From Dactylonectria macrodidyma (taxonomy: Eukaryota > Ascomycota > Sordariomycetes > Hypocreales > Nectriaceae): a DNA stretch of 64,000 nt. Below the pieces are notes generated by a model. That model had not been told where the DNA came from. It worked only from the letters and a program-made list of their open reading frames with translations, and searched no databases. The stretch covers positions 1,426,001 to 1,490,000 of the forward strand of contig JAGMUV010000008.1 of assembly GCA_020744425.1 (NCBI GenBank), given 5' to 3'. Positions 21,813 to 30,975 of the stretch are shown in pieces (positions within the stretch are counted from its first letter, which is position 1; the number at the start of each line of letters is the position of its first letter). The translations under genes were made by a program, and so were the position numbers.

Positions 21813-22994
21813 ATGAGTTACCCGCAAGAACGCCTTGATGCCATCCGCAACGACATTGCTCGCGTTGAGGAGGCTCGTCGTGGGCGTCACCACCTCGAGA
21901 GGAGAGTACCTCCCGAGAAAGCCCGGGAGCGGCTTGAAAGGAACTGCAGCCAACATGTCCAGGGACGTCCGGACCTTCCGCCTCGCATGGAACGGCCCGA
22001 ATACGCCAAGGCGGGAGGTTTGATTGGCCAAGACGACATGGAGATAGGATTCTACGCCGCATGCGAGGACGGGTTATTAGCCCCGGTTAAGTCCTTTGTG
22101 AAGGACTGCAATCCGAGCCAAGCCGTGCGCCAGTATGGTTTGGAAGTGGCATCCTTTGCCATCCAGCCGGTAGTGGTCCGTCATCTCCTGGAGCAAGACA
22201 CATGGCTGCATGACGGCGTATTTCTGAGGTCGTGCTTCAGTCCTGGGGGCAAGGTTGTCAGTCTTTTTGACAAAGACAGGGGAGACCCCCTGCCAGTGGT
22301 GCGAGTCTTTCTCGACTTTGGGTGGCACCCAAATCAGCTGTGGAATGTGCTCAGCCCATTGACGCCGGCATGGGGCAAACGACCGCTTCTCGACTCTATC
22401 ACCAACAAGCCCCTCCTCACCCTCCTACTATCTCACGGTGCGGATCCTCACCTCAGTCGCCAGATTGTCGGCATCTTTGACAAGATCCCCGTGAGCCGCG
22501 ACTGTGGCACATTGCTGAATAATGCTGCTCGCATAGGAGATCCAGAGCTCATCGCCTTACTGTTGGAACACGGAGCCGACATGAGGCTCTCGTCCCCACT
22601 GCACAGCATGGCCGCATGGCAGGGCGGGGCGATGCCAGGGTGGCCATGTCAGCCATTTTCCGCCAGACGTCCCGCGGCTGAATATTTGGTTTCGAATCAC
22701 CTGGTAGGAATCAACGACATCAAGAATATAGCATTCCCTGACGAGATCAGCTCTCCAGCCCGACGGCGCGAAGATGCAACGCCCTTCACCATCGCTTGTA
22801 CAGCCCAGGACTGGGAGTTCGCAGAGTGGCTACTAGAGCACGGAGCCGATCCAAATCTACTTAACGGTAGAGCATTTGAGCCATTGACTTATTCGGAGCC
22901 GAGGCTGGGGCCGACCGATCCAGCCGTTGTGCGAGAGCTGGTGGAGAAAGTGCGGAAGCGAAAAGAAAGCGAGGAAGCGGCGGAGGGTAGCTGA
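21813..22994 (+). CDS. Ankyrin-repeat protein
   Basis: Single-exon frame of 393 residues. MSYPQERLDAIRNDIARVEE is chosen over an ATG 108 bases earlier because the extra sequence looks like translated leader. The N-terminal 60 residues are charged and helical (VPPEKARERLERNC). Ankyrin-type motifs follow: LLTLLLSHGADPHLS, ELIALLLEHGADM and FAEWLLEHGADPNLL, each carrying the LLxHGAD signature. Ankyrin repeats mediate protein binding, so this is probably an adaptor or part of a receptor-like family common in filamentous fungi. No catalytic domain, signal peptide or membrane segment is visible. The tail is rich in Lys and Glu. Confidence 0.85.
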   Translation: MSYPQERLDAIRNDIARVEEARRGRHHLERRVPPEKARERLERNCSQHVQGRPDLPPRMERPEYAKAGGLIGQDDMEIGFYAACEDGLLAPVKSFVKDCNPSQAVRQYGLEVASFAIQPVVVRHLLEQDTWLHDGVFLRSCFSPGGKVVSLFDKDRGDPLPVVRVFLDFGWHPNQLWNVLSPLTPAWGKRPLLDSITNKPLLTLLLSHGADPHLSRQIVGIFDKIPVSRDCGTLLNNAARIGDPELIALLLEHGADMRLSSPLHSMAAWQGGAMPGWPCQPFSARRPAAEYLVSNHLVGINDIKNIAFPDEISSPARRREDATPFTIACTAQDWEFAEWLLEHGADPNLLNGRAFEPLTYSEPRLGPTDPAVVRELVEKVRKRKESEEAAEGS

Positions 22995-24404
22995 AGGATG
23001 ACGGCGAGAGAATATGACTTTTCGCCTCCTCGAACAGTTTATGTTGATCTAGATGGAAGACAATGACATGAGATACCGCGTGAACACGAGACGAACAGGG
23101 AGGAAATATGGCGATCCATGCCAACTTCCCATAAGATGTTGAAACTGGCAGTTCATGGAGCAAAACATTTGAGGCAGCGGAACAATCCATCGGTTCACTG
23201 TACAGTCCATATCCTTCCCGCTTAATCAATTGTATTCCCGACCAACGCCGGGCTTCCCTGTATAACCCATGGCCTCCATGCCCATTCCATTGTTTCCTTG
23301 CCCAGTCCATGGTGTCTTTGTCCAATCCGTTATTTTCTTGATCCACCCGTCGTTTCACTACCCAGACCATGGTTTCCTGCTCAATCCATACCCTTCCGTT
23401 GTATCAAACTCACTTAGCAAACAATTTTCTTGTTGCAAAGTTCATCCCAGCCAGGAACCAGACCGGGAATTTTCCAGTATCAGCGTATATCGAGGACTGA
23501 AGCCTAATCGCGTAACGATCGGGCTGTAGCCTCACAGAGCCTTTCACGGCTGTGGGCAAATACACGCGCTTGCGAAGACGGAACCCAAGCAGGCCATCCT
23601 TCCGACCATGCCTCATGCATGTCGATGACTTGAAAAGTAGTGTGACAAGGCTAATTAGTCGGCATCGGCATTGACATGTCGACCCCCGTCATGCCCACCC
23701 CCCATCTAACACATGGATGTCCCCGCATCCTCCTTTCAGTCGTCATTGTCATCGTCACTCCTATAGGGCATCATTCCGGGTAGGGTAAAATCGGCCTGCT
23801 CCACCCAGGACAAATCGACTCCTGGAGGAAAACTAATGACCGTCCGTCGGCTTTTTCTGGCCTTGCCTTAGCTGACCGTAGACCGTTCGGCCTCTGTTAA
23901 CGCTGAGGCGGCAACACAATCACCCTTAGGCGAAGAAATATACAAACACACGTCTAGGCCCACCACGTACATGCCCATGGAAAGGGGTGATGATGGCTAC
24001 TACTTGATCAGGATCCTGGAGATAAGAAGTCGATGTACGAGCTACGCCAGGGACTCTTCACTCAAGTGGGTAAACTGCGAGCACTGGAGGACCTAGCGCC
24101 TTTCCGATGGTTAGTCTTAGACAGCTCGCCAAGGCGCATGGGAGCCCGGCTTGTCGGAATAAATTCCCAGAAAACCACCTATTCAAAGACTAGGGGAAAA
24201 TACCTTACTTTCCAGCTCAAGATTTTATGGTCATCATGGATCTTCTATTTTCTTAGCCCCAACTCCCCGTTGAAAAATGGGTACCTATTTTGCTAGGCAC
24301 GCAACACATGACCCACTTTTCCACCCCAACACCATCGCACTGACCATCACAACTTCAGTCCTACGCATCACACACCGCACATCGCACATCACACACCACG
24401 CACC
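22995..24404. other. Accessory intergenic DNA with a 20-bp minisatellite
   Basis: No convincing gene. A 20-bp tandem array lies at 23183-23402. Bases 24350-24404 repeat CACATCACACACC-like units and resemble a leader for the broken gene that follows. A frame at 24033-24296 begins with ATG but has no supporting signals and is not called. Confidence 0.5.
23183..23402. repeat. Degenerate 20-bp minisatellite, about 11 units
   Basis: Successive units can be laid out at a 19-21-bp period: CAATCCATCGGTTCACTGTA, CAGTCCATATCCTTCCCGC, CATTCCATTGTTTCCTTGCC, CAGTCCATGGTGTCTTTGTC, CAATCCGTTATTTTCTTGAT and so on. Shared positions are CA.TCCAT followed by TTTCCTTG. The unit is not a multiple of three, so the array is unlikely to be coding. 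Confidence 0.7.
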
Positions 24405-24996
24405 ATGGACGAGCTACGAGACGGTGCTGTATATTTTATGCATGATGCTTGGATCGTCATGCAAAGTCCTGAAGCCTGTAGGTTTTCCCAGAATTCACTC
24501 CGGGCCTTGTGAATTCACTGGAGTTGACCGCGCCGCAGCTGGAGGAGAAGCAGCAGTATCGCCATGAGTCAGAATCCCCGTTCCAGCTCCGTCGTGGCCT
24601 GGGGTAGAAGGAAGAAGTCTTGGTTGCCCAGATGCGGGAGGCCTTTGCCCCCGTCAGCTCAGCCATCTGCCAGCTCTCTATGGACCATCAAGCGATGGTC
24701 AACACCGTGGAGGCCGCCATGTGTGCTGTGTGCCACGTTTGAGTCGTCGCCGGCGTCCTTCGCAGCTCCACAGAAGGACTTGGAATGCAGCAAATGGGCA
24801 GAGATTGGCCTGCAAGGTTATCTCGAGGTCGGCGAGACAGCTACGGCCAGTTCCCAAGAGCAGTTTGATGCCTTCCGCAAGGAACTTGCGGCTGGTCAGC
24901 AAACCGATACGACGATCCGTAGGATCCCCAAGGGGCCAAGAGTCATGTGCGTGCCTTTGTTTGTCCATGTTCTCCGAGACAGCATTAACCTCTAGT
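24405..24996 (+). pseudogene. Broken orphan gene (frameshift plus internal stop)
   Basis: An ATG at 24405 opens MDELRDGAVYFMHDAWIVMQ and stops at 24510. The adjacent frame then gives VNSLELTAPQLEEKQQYRHE, runs into TAG at 24604, and resumes in the same frame as KEEVLVAQMREAFAPVSS and QLSMDHQAMVNTVEAAM up to a stop near 24739. A third segment in another frame reads CSKWAEIGLQGYLEVGE and SSQEQFDAFRKELAAGQQ. These pieces have sensible, mostly helical composition, so they look like remains of one gene inactivated by a frameshift and a nonsense change. The family is not recognised. The helical, charged character would fit an N-terminal adaptor domain of a receptor-like protein, but that is a guess. 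Confidence 0.45.
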
Positions 24997-25071
24997 TTAG
25001 GCTCGACTCAGAAGACACTTGCCTTCCGGCCACGCCCGAATCCAGGCCTCAAACTGGTTCACGCGCGACCT

Positions 25072-25575
25072 GAGATGCCGGAGCGCATCGTCCTGAAGCT
25101 CGTAAATGCCAGAGCCAACCTTGCATTGGCGTTGATTCAACGATCTGCCAAGTCTTCGGCCCCAGTCAAGGACATCAACCGACCCCTATCAAGCCGAGTC
25201 TTCGGCTCCAGTCAAGGACATTAACCGACTCTTGTCAAGCCGAGCCTTCGGCTCTATTCAAGGACAGTAACCGGCTCCTACCAAGCTAAGTCCTCGACTT
25301 CAGTTAAGGACATCAACCGACTCTTGTCAACATTAATCAGTATTGAGACACCGGAGAGCATCTTCTTGAAGCTCGTGGATGCCAGAGCCAACCTTGCATT
25401 GGTGTTGATTCAACTATCTCCTAAGTCTTCGGCCCCAGTCAAGGACAGTAACCGACTCTTGTCAGCCCAAATCCTCGGCTCCAGTCAAGGACAGTAACCG
25501 ACTCCTGCCAAGCCAAGTCCTCAGCTCCAATCAAAGGACAGCAACCGACTCTTGTCAACATTGAAACTGGTCGGC
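25072..25575. repeat. 46-bp minisatellite inside a 273-bp direct duplication
   Basis: Units begin at 25151, 25197, 25243 and 25289, and again at 25424, 25470 and 25516, each exactly 46 bp apart. The core is AGTCTTCGGCTCCAGTCAAG followed by GACA(T/G)TAACCGACTCTTGTCA. The sequence before the first group (GAGATGCCGGAGCGCATC at 25072) recurs before the second (GAGACACCGGAGAGCATC at 25345), offset 273 bp, as does unit 1. Many differences between units are C/T or G/A. The start of a further copy of the junction sequence is seen at about 25551. Confidence 0.85.
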
Positions 25576-26965
25576 ATCGAGACGTCGAAGCCAAACGCCA
25601 AACGAGAGTCACCATGTCCAGCCCCAAGAAATTCGGCTTCCAACCAATGGTGTCACATCTGGGCCCCATTTTCCTCCGTTGGGTTCCCGTTCGTCGTCAT
25701 CGCGCAAGCCGTGGAATACAGCAACTCAACAGCATGTTCCGAATTGCTGTGTGGAAGATTTTGGGGCAGCTAGCCAGCTGCTAGTCCAATCAAGCGTTCC
25801 TAGATACGATGAGCGATGGCAGGCAAGCACTCTGTCGCGATCGACATCCGGAGTCGAGTCCACACAGGGTCGACCGTCCGATTCCGCGGCGAATGCAAAT
25901 GGAGTTCGGGTCCTGAGAGAATAATTGATAGAATTTGGCACAAATATATGGCAAACTTTGTCTTGAAATATCTTCCCATTTGTCCATCTCGTGACCGTCT
26001 CGGTCGGGCGCTTGACGAGGCTCCATGTTCTGTATGTCCGAACACTATACAGCAGTGACTTTCCCGTAACTCTATACCTAACATTAGGATATGAATTACA
26101 CATAATTTAAGCTGCTTTAGTTAAACATTTATTGTCATATTTGTGTAGTTTTAGTTTATAATTTAGTTATTACTTGTTCCTAAAATGAACGAGTTTAGTT
26201 CAAGAGGAAATTGACACAGTGGGTGGTGTTTCTCTGAACCTCCTGCATCAATAGCTGGACAAGTCTAGGATTCTTCAAATTCACCCCAGATAACAAATGT
26301 CGTTCTAACTTGCGGTTACATGATACAGTTGATACAATGACGACAGAGAAGTGACAGCTGGAGGTGGATGTGAACACTGACCTTCTTTGGTAAGGGTGGC
26401 TTTTGTTGGCTCGGTCGTTTAATATTCAAACGCGCTGACTATAGTCTAATACATCAAGCATACATTTTACGTTGATGATCATACAGCTTTACCATACAGC
26501 TTTAGTCTCTACGCACCCTGGCCCAAGTGAGCATCTTAGACTGGACATTGGGTGTGATTCACTGCTCCCACCGACTAGCTAGTGTAGTCGGAGTTACAGC
26601 TGGCAATAGTCCGCATTTGGCCAATTGACAGCTGGCAGGATTTTTCCGCTGACAAGGCCCTCATATCAAATTTCGATTTCTGAAAACTTGGCTAAACCTC
26701 CACATCTTCTGCATCACAACCATCACCTTGCTACTTTCCGTCAACAAGCTGAGCAACATCGCTGCTACGGACCTCGCCAACTCTCGCATTGTCTTTAGAG
26801 CCTCGCCGCTTTCTCAACAAACTGAGCCAGAACGCCACGACAGACCTCTTTGCCTTTGCATCATCGCCGTTCCTTGTTGCTTCCTACGGACAAGAACCTA
26901 TCATCGACAAGAACTTGCAACCAACAACCGCCTCTCAGCCACAACCATCTAAGTTTAGCACCAAG
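25576..26965. other. Gene-poor accessory DNA
   Basis: No gene is called. A frame around 25614-25780 reads MSSPKKFGFQPMVSHLGP and onward to a stop, but it directly follows the minisatellite and lacks support. Copy B of the AT-rich dispersed repeat lies in the middle. The last 250 bases before 26966 are C/A-rich and look like the leader of the following gene. Confidence 0.45.
26085..26250 (+). repeat. Dispersed AT-rich repeat, copy B
   Basis: TTAGGATAT at the left is shared with copy C. TATAATTTAGTTATTACTTG at 26157 matches copies A and C, and GTGGGTGGTGTTTCTCT matches the right part of copy A. Edges are uncertain and no terminal repeats or coding remains are visible. Confidence 0.45.
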
Positions 26966-27541
26966 ATGAACAGAAACAGCAGCGAAGTTCGTCGAGTAAC
27001 CAAACCTCGCTCCACCGGAAATCGACGACGCCGCAACGATCTCAAAGCTCGCCCTTTAGGATCCCGCGATAAGAGAAACAGTGCCGGCTATGCTCATACT
27101 CAACGCCGAGAAAATTCCTGGTCTCTAGATAGAGCTCTAGGCCGTCATGGTCATACCCACCACCGTGACGATCCACGCAGTGGCAAACGCGCAGTTCCGC
27201 GCCGTCACTTCCTAGAGACGGACCCAGAGACAAGTACAATGTCAATGGAGGGTATTGAAGTCCAGGTTACTACTGATGCACAGTGGAACAACTCTGGAAT
27301 CCATGACCATGTTCACATGACACCGATGGCGTGCGATGGACCCCCCACGGGCTTGGTTGAACCCTTGACATTCGGCAGCAATGTCCTGAATGGTCCCTTG
27401 ACGAACGAAGAGTGCCGCATGGTGGAGGCTTTGCGACGCTTCAAAGCAATGCATCGACTTTCGGAAGCGGATGAGGTCTTGTTCTTCATGTATCCGCCCG
27501 GTCCCTTGCAGGCGTACAATCCCCCGGGTTATCGTGTGTGA
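26966..27541 (+). CDS. Orphan protein of 191 residues
   Basis: The start MNRNSSEVRRVTKPRS follows a leader-like C/A-rich stretch; the frame is open further upstream without a better ATG. The N-terminal half is strongly basic (TGNRRRRNDLKARP, SRDKRNSAGY) and may contain a nuclear localisation signal. The C-terminal half looks folded: NGPLTNEECRMVEALRRFKA, HRLSEADEVLFFMYPPGP, ending AYNPPGYRV. There is no signal peptide and no recognised domain. Its location among repeats and relics suggests a young or lineage-specific gene. Confidence 0.55.
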   Translation: MNRNSSEVRRVTKPRSTGNRRRRNDLKARPLGSRDKRNSAGYAHTQRRENSWSLDRALGRHGHTHHRDDPRSGKRAVPRRHFLETDPETSTMSMEGIEVQVTTDAQWNNSGIHDHVHMTPMACDGPPTGLVEPLTFGSNVLNGPLTNEECRMVEALRRFKAMHRLSEADEVLFFMYPPGPLQAYNPPGYRV

Positions 27542-28677
27542 ACCACGGCTCTCACCGCTGACTGGCTTAGAACAACTGTTTCCGCTTTTGGATCCCTCGA
27601 GAATGAAGCATACGATCATTCCCAGATGATGCTTGAGGATTGATGGTGATGAGGTTCCTCCTGCATCAATTCCGTGAGAACACAAGTGTCGCTAACAGCA
27701 GCATTAACGGCAGTGTCAAGAGCAGCGTCAAGAGCAGCATGATGTATCAACAACAATATGAACAGCAGTACCAGCATCATCATGAACGGAAGCCTCGACA
27801 TTGACTGGGCCGTTCGTTCGATTGACGAGGATCACTTTTCTTGGCGCTGGCCGAGGATGTTTTGAGTCAGTATTCGGATTAGGAATGTTTGGTAAGTAAG
27901 CAATATTGAGAATTGTTGGCTGACGCTTTAGGTCTGTCGTCGGAGTAGGATTTTTTCATCAGCAGTCTTGCGAAAGCTTGAGGAATCAAGTGTTGGGTCC
28001 ATGTGCTTATGTAGATTGGCAGAGAGAGAATGCAGGAATATTGGTGTGCCCGCACGCAGTTTCTAAATATTGACAAGACAAAACCATTGTCGTTTTCTCA
28101 AGTTCGCGAGTTCCCCTGTTGCGACCGTTCTCTTTGTTCACCTCAATTTGAGACAGGCCCAGGTCCAGGACAACAAATGGCGTTTTTTATCAGGGAATGC
28201 AGATTTCAGCAAGGCTATGGCTGGTGAAGGCAATGCTATGTGCGACATGAATTGGCCCTACGTTTTCATTCGAGTGTCGGATTCTGGCAGTCCGTTCACC
28301 TCCGTGCCCAGCTTCGCATATCCCCCATAGGCTTTCTGCTAGCCTTTTCGGTTGCAGCTAGAAGTTGAACGCAAGCATTTTCTCTAGGTTGCGTTAGTAT
28401 TCGTGAGGAAAGTAGTGGGTGGAACTGAACCACTGCTTGAAACATGTGTTAGAAGCGTTGAATAGAAGTCGAGAGTTCCAAACGGTTGCCAGAAGTACCA
28501 CCTGCAGATGTACAGCAGCAAACGATTTCCTTTCTTCTTCTTTTTTCTCCGACGCGCAGCTCTGATCTCCCTCCATTAGTGGCACGCATTATTGGCGTTT
28601 GAAAGCCACTATACCTCCAGAGCTGCCAGTTTTTCCCCAATCTCTTCATCAACATCGTCACCAAGTTTGTTGCCACC
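27542..28677. other. Intergenic region, no supported gene
   Basis: Contains only short frames. One 51-codon frame at 27649-27804 is rich in Ser, Gln and His (KSSVKSSMMYQQQYEQQYQH), as expected from AGC/CAG-rich low-complexity DNA. The last 150 bases resemble a leader for the next small frame. Confidence 0.4.
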
Positions 28678-28878
28678 ATGAGCAACAACAACCCCAACAA
28701 CAACATGGGTGATCAAGCTCCCGGAAATAGACTCGAGAGACGTCGCCGACGTCGTGTCGCGATCGGCAAGACCATGCTGAGCAACGACGCAATCCATCAG
28801 CGCGTTCTGTGGGAGTCCCCAGGAATGCTGGCGAGGACTGGTCTGAGATCAGTCGGGGCGTCCACGCGCTCATGCTGA
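28678..28878 (+). CDS. Possible small basic protein, 66 residues
   Basis: The ATG sits in a strong context (GCCACCATG) after a leader-like stretch. The protein starts MSNNNPNNNMGDQAPGN, followed by a basic block LERRRRRRVAIGKTML that could be a nuclear localisation or RNA-binding segment. It is short and could continue through an undetected intron. No family is recognised. Confidence 0.3.
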   Translation: MSNNNPNNNMGDQAPGNRLERRRRRRVAIGKTMLSNDAIHQRVLWESPGMLARTGLRSVGASTRSC

Positions 28879-28967
28879 ATTGAATCATTCGAGGACCTAT
28901 TGACCTCGAGAACACAATCACTGATCTTGTGTTGCGGTGATGGACGTGACATGAAAGCTTGAACACG

Positions 28968-28974
28968 TATAAAT
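28968..28974 (+). promoter_or_regulatory. TATA box of tiny MC...CxxC gene 1
   Basis: TATAAAT about 170 bp upstream of the ATG at 29139, followed by a C/A-rich leader with no upstream ATG in good context. Confidence 0.6.
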
Positions 28975-29138
28975 TGTAGGTCTCCCCCCATGCTCCAGCT
29001 TCCTCGACAGTCCAGATTCCCCAACACTTCAGCTTCCTTGACAACTCAGCTTCCCCATATCAATCACCACCCAGACCACCCTGACCACCAACTCTTCAAA
29101 CCCAAATCTCCAAGCTCAACAAGCATTTCTATCTCACC

Positions 29139-29342
29139 ATGTGTATCGACGGCTGGATTTACGTACTGTGTTCCAGATGCGGCCAAAAACTTGACACTAC
29201 CCACTATGGTCAGATATGCCCGACAGCACTCGCAACCGCAACCAAGACTTTGGGCTCGTGTGGGAAAGTGAGCCGACCACCGGCAGACAGGAGCCAGACG
29301 TGTGGTCCATGCAGAGACAAGGCGACGGAACTGGGCAAATGA
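29139..29342 (+). CDS. Tiny Cys-rich protein 1 (MC...CxxC), 67 residues
   Basis: The protein begins MCIDGWIYVLCSRCGQKL and ends TCGPCRDKATELGK. The pattern is MC-x(8)-C-x-x-C near the N-terminus, further single Cys residues in the middle, then CGPC near the C-terminus. I recall short fungal proteins with this general layout (MC, an aromatic, a Cys pair, then a terminal CxxC), sometimes with His, which suggests a small metal-binding fold. The TATA box, leader and strong ATG context (CACCATG) argue for a real gene. No signal peptide, so it is probably intracellular. Two shorter-range relatives by pattern lie 0.7 and 1.1 kb downstream on the same strand. Confidence 0.55.
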   Translation: MCIDGWIYVLCSRCGQKLDTTHYGQICPTALATATKTLGSCGKVSRPPADRSQTCGPCRDKATELGK

Positions 29343-29834
29343 TTGGCAATCACAAGATGACCTAAATCCACACATTCAACTGTACAATTCCAACGCAATC
29401 CAGTAAGGATGCTTACCTTGGTTCGTTCCAAGCAGTGTTGGGTTGACCTAAAATCATTCAGTATTGAATTGACTTCCTTTGAATAACTGCTCATGTATGA
29501 TGCTACTAACGAGACCCATTCCACTCGACTCATAGATTCAAGTCATGTACTTCAAAGTAGATTTGAAAGTACATGAATGCGGCTGGCGGTTCAACTCTTA
29601 GTCGTCAAGGACGTGTCAGCACCGCGACTGGGACTGTATGGAGGGTGAGGGGTTGGAAAAGTGACACTGATTGCCCGACCGCTCGCTGAACAACGGCTAA
29701 TCCTAAGTAGATGAATGCCATGCGTCGAATCAACGGCTGGTAGTCACCAGTGGCCAACAGAGACGAAGACTGCGTTTCAGTGAAGGATCCGCGGCATTGA
29801 TGAATATCTGCCGGAGTAAACCATCGCTTATTTC

Positions 29835-29842
29835 TATAAAAA
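29835..29842 (+). promoter_or_regulatory. TATA box of tiny MC...CxxC frame 2
   Basis: TATAAAAA, 45 bp upstream of the MCTPQ start. This spacing would leave a very short leader of about 10-15 bases, so an internal or later ATG could also be used. Confidence 0.5.
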
Positions 29843-29879
29843 GGCGGTACTTCTAAGTCAACAGCCAACTATGGGCATT

Positions 29880-29963
29880 ATGTGCACTCCACAAGAAGTT
29901 GGCACCCTCAGGATCCAATGCCATCACTGTCTGAAACCACGACGAACTTGTTTGCATGCATGA
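29880..29963 (+). CDS. Very short MC...CxxC frame 2, 27 residues
   Basis: MCTPQEVGTLRIQCHHCLKP followed by RRTCLHA. The N-terminal MC and CHHC pair match the pattern of the flanking small proteins in type and approximate spacing. An in-frame ATG nine bases earlier would add three residues. The frame lacks a C-terminal CxxC and is much shorter, so it may be a truncated copy, a first exon with an unseen intron, or a chance frame. A consensus TATA box immediately upstream is the main reason to list it. Confidence 0.3.
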   Translation: MCTPQEVGTLRIQCHHCLKPRRTCLHA

Positions 29964-30169
29964 AAAGCTTGGCGACTCCCGAAGTGGCCTGCAAATCAAG
30001 GCCACCGATTCAACAGGATGATCTGTAGACTCTTAGATGCGATCGATGCGCGGTGAACAAGCCTAACCTCGACGGCGACGGAAGATACAGACGCAAGGGC
30101 AGGGGTAGGGACAAGTGAGGCAGTCATTAATGACAATGCTCCAGCAATGAATCAGACGTAGATATTCTC

Positions 30170-30177
30170 TATTTAAA
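30170..30177 (+). promoter_or_regulatory. TATA-like box of tiny MC...CxxC gene 3
   Basis: TATTTAAA, 59 bp upstream of the ATG at 30229, followed by a C/A-rich leader similar in character to the other two small genes. Confidence 0.5.
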
Positions 30178-30228
30178 CCCTCTGCAATCCAACTGCTACG
30201 GCAACAAACACACCAACTGCAATCCACA

Positions 30229-30468
30229 ATGTGCGGACTTATCGAACACAAGAGCTGCTGTCGTCAGTGCCACGCGCTGCTCTGGAATCTTCCTCTTTGG
30301 GATTTCTGCTGGAAAAGGATCCATAATATCGAATGCGAAAGAAAACCGGATAGTGTTAGCACTCGATACGTCGATCCCGCGGGTTGCAAAGATTGCAACC
30401 CCCCAAAAGACAAGGACAAAGGAGGCGAGTCGGGAACAGGTGTTCATACTGATCAAGGAACAGGTTAA
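30229..30468 (+). CDS. Tiny Cys-rich protein 3 (MC...CxxC), 79 residues
   Basis: The protein starts MCGLIEHKSCCRQCHALLWN and has CWKRIHNIEC in the middle, then GCKDCNPPKDKDKGG near the end. As in protein 1, MC is followed by a CxxC (CRQC) and a second CxxC (CKDC) lies toward the C-terminus. The tail is charged and Gly-rich. No signal peptide. The spacing of the cysteine pairs suggests a small zinc-binding or disulfide fold. The shared pattern, strand and promoter layout suggest tandem duplication followed by strong divergence, but overall identity outside the cysteines is low. Confidence 0.5.
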   Translation: MCGLIEHKSCCRQCHALLWNLPLWDFCWKRIHNIECERKPDSVSTRYVDPAGCKDCNPPKDKDKGGESGTGVHTDQGTG

Positions 30469-30975
30469 GAGAACATGCCGGAGAAGTGTGATGAACGCAT
30501 CGCCAGTTCACATAACTGAGAGTGCGGGAAACAATTGAAGAGGATCAAGAATTTTCGCTCCGACTAGCGGAGGCATTTGCATCCACTCGTCAAACATCTT
30601 GACATCCCACCATTCATGTAGTTCGATAACCCATGACTCATCAGTGACACCCCTGGCCATCTCTAATACTTTGGCCAGTCGGAGTCTCAGGACTTTAATG
30701 CATTTCACACATCACTAAACTCTCCGCGTGAAGCTGTATGATTGTTGCTCCCGGAGGTCTGGGTGTCGTCGCTTGGATGATAACGACCAGGTTGAGCATG
30801 GGTTGAGGCAAGTGGGGTGGCCCTGCGAGTGGGACTACGGCGATAAGAAAAAATACCCCGCGCTAAACCATTCCCATCCTGATAAGCTCGCAACTTTTTT
30901 CTGCCCCTCACTTTTTTTCTCCTTCAAGACTCATTTTTATCCCCTTCAAACAGCAAGACATCCATTAGCAGCAAG
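30469..30975. other. Leader region of the GMP synthase gene
   Basis: No gene is called. The last 80 bases before the GMP synthase ATG are C+T-rich with T runs and lack a TATA box, typical of a housekeeping-type fungal promoter. Confidence 0.5.

Noticed and set aside
24033..24296. 87-codon ATG frame
   Set aside because: No promoter, no family-like motifs and a hydrophobic tail from AT-rich DNA; probably chance.
27649..27804. 51-codon frame rich in Ser, Gln and His
   Set aside because: The low-complexity AGC/CAG composition explains the frame. There is no TATA box or conserved pattern.
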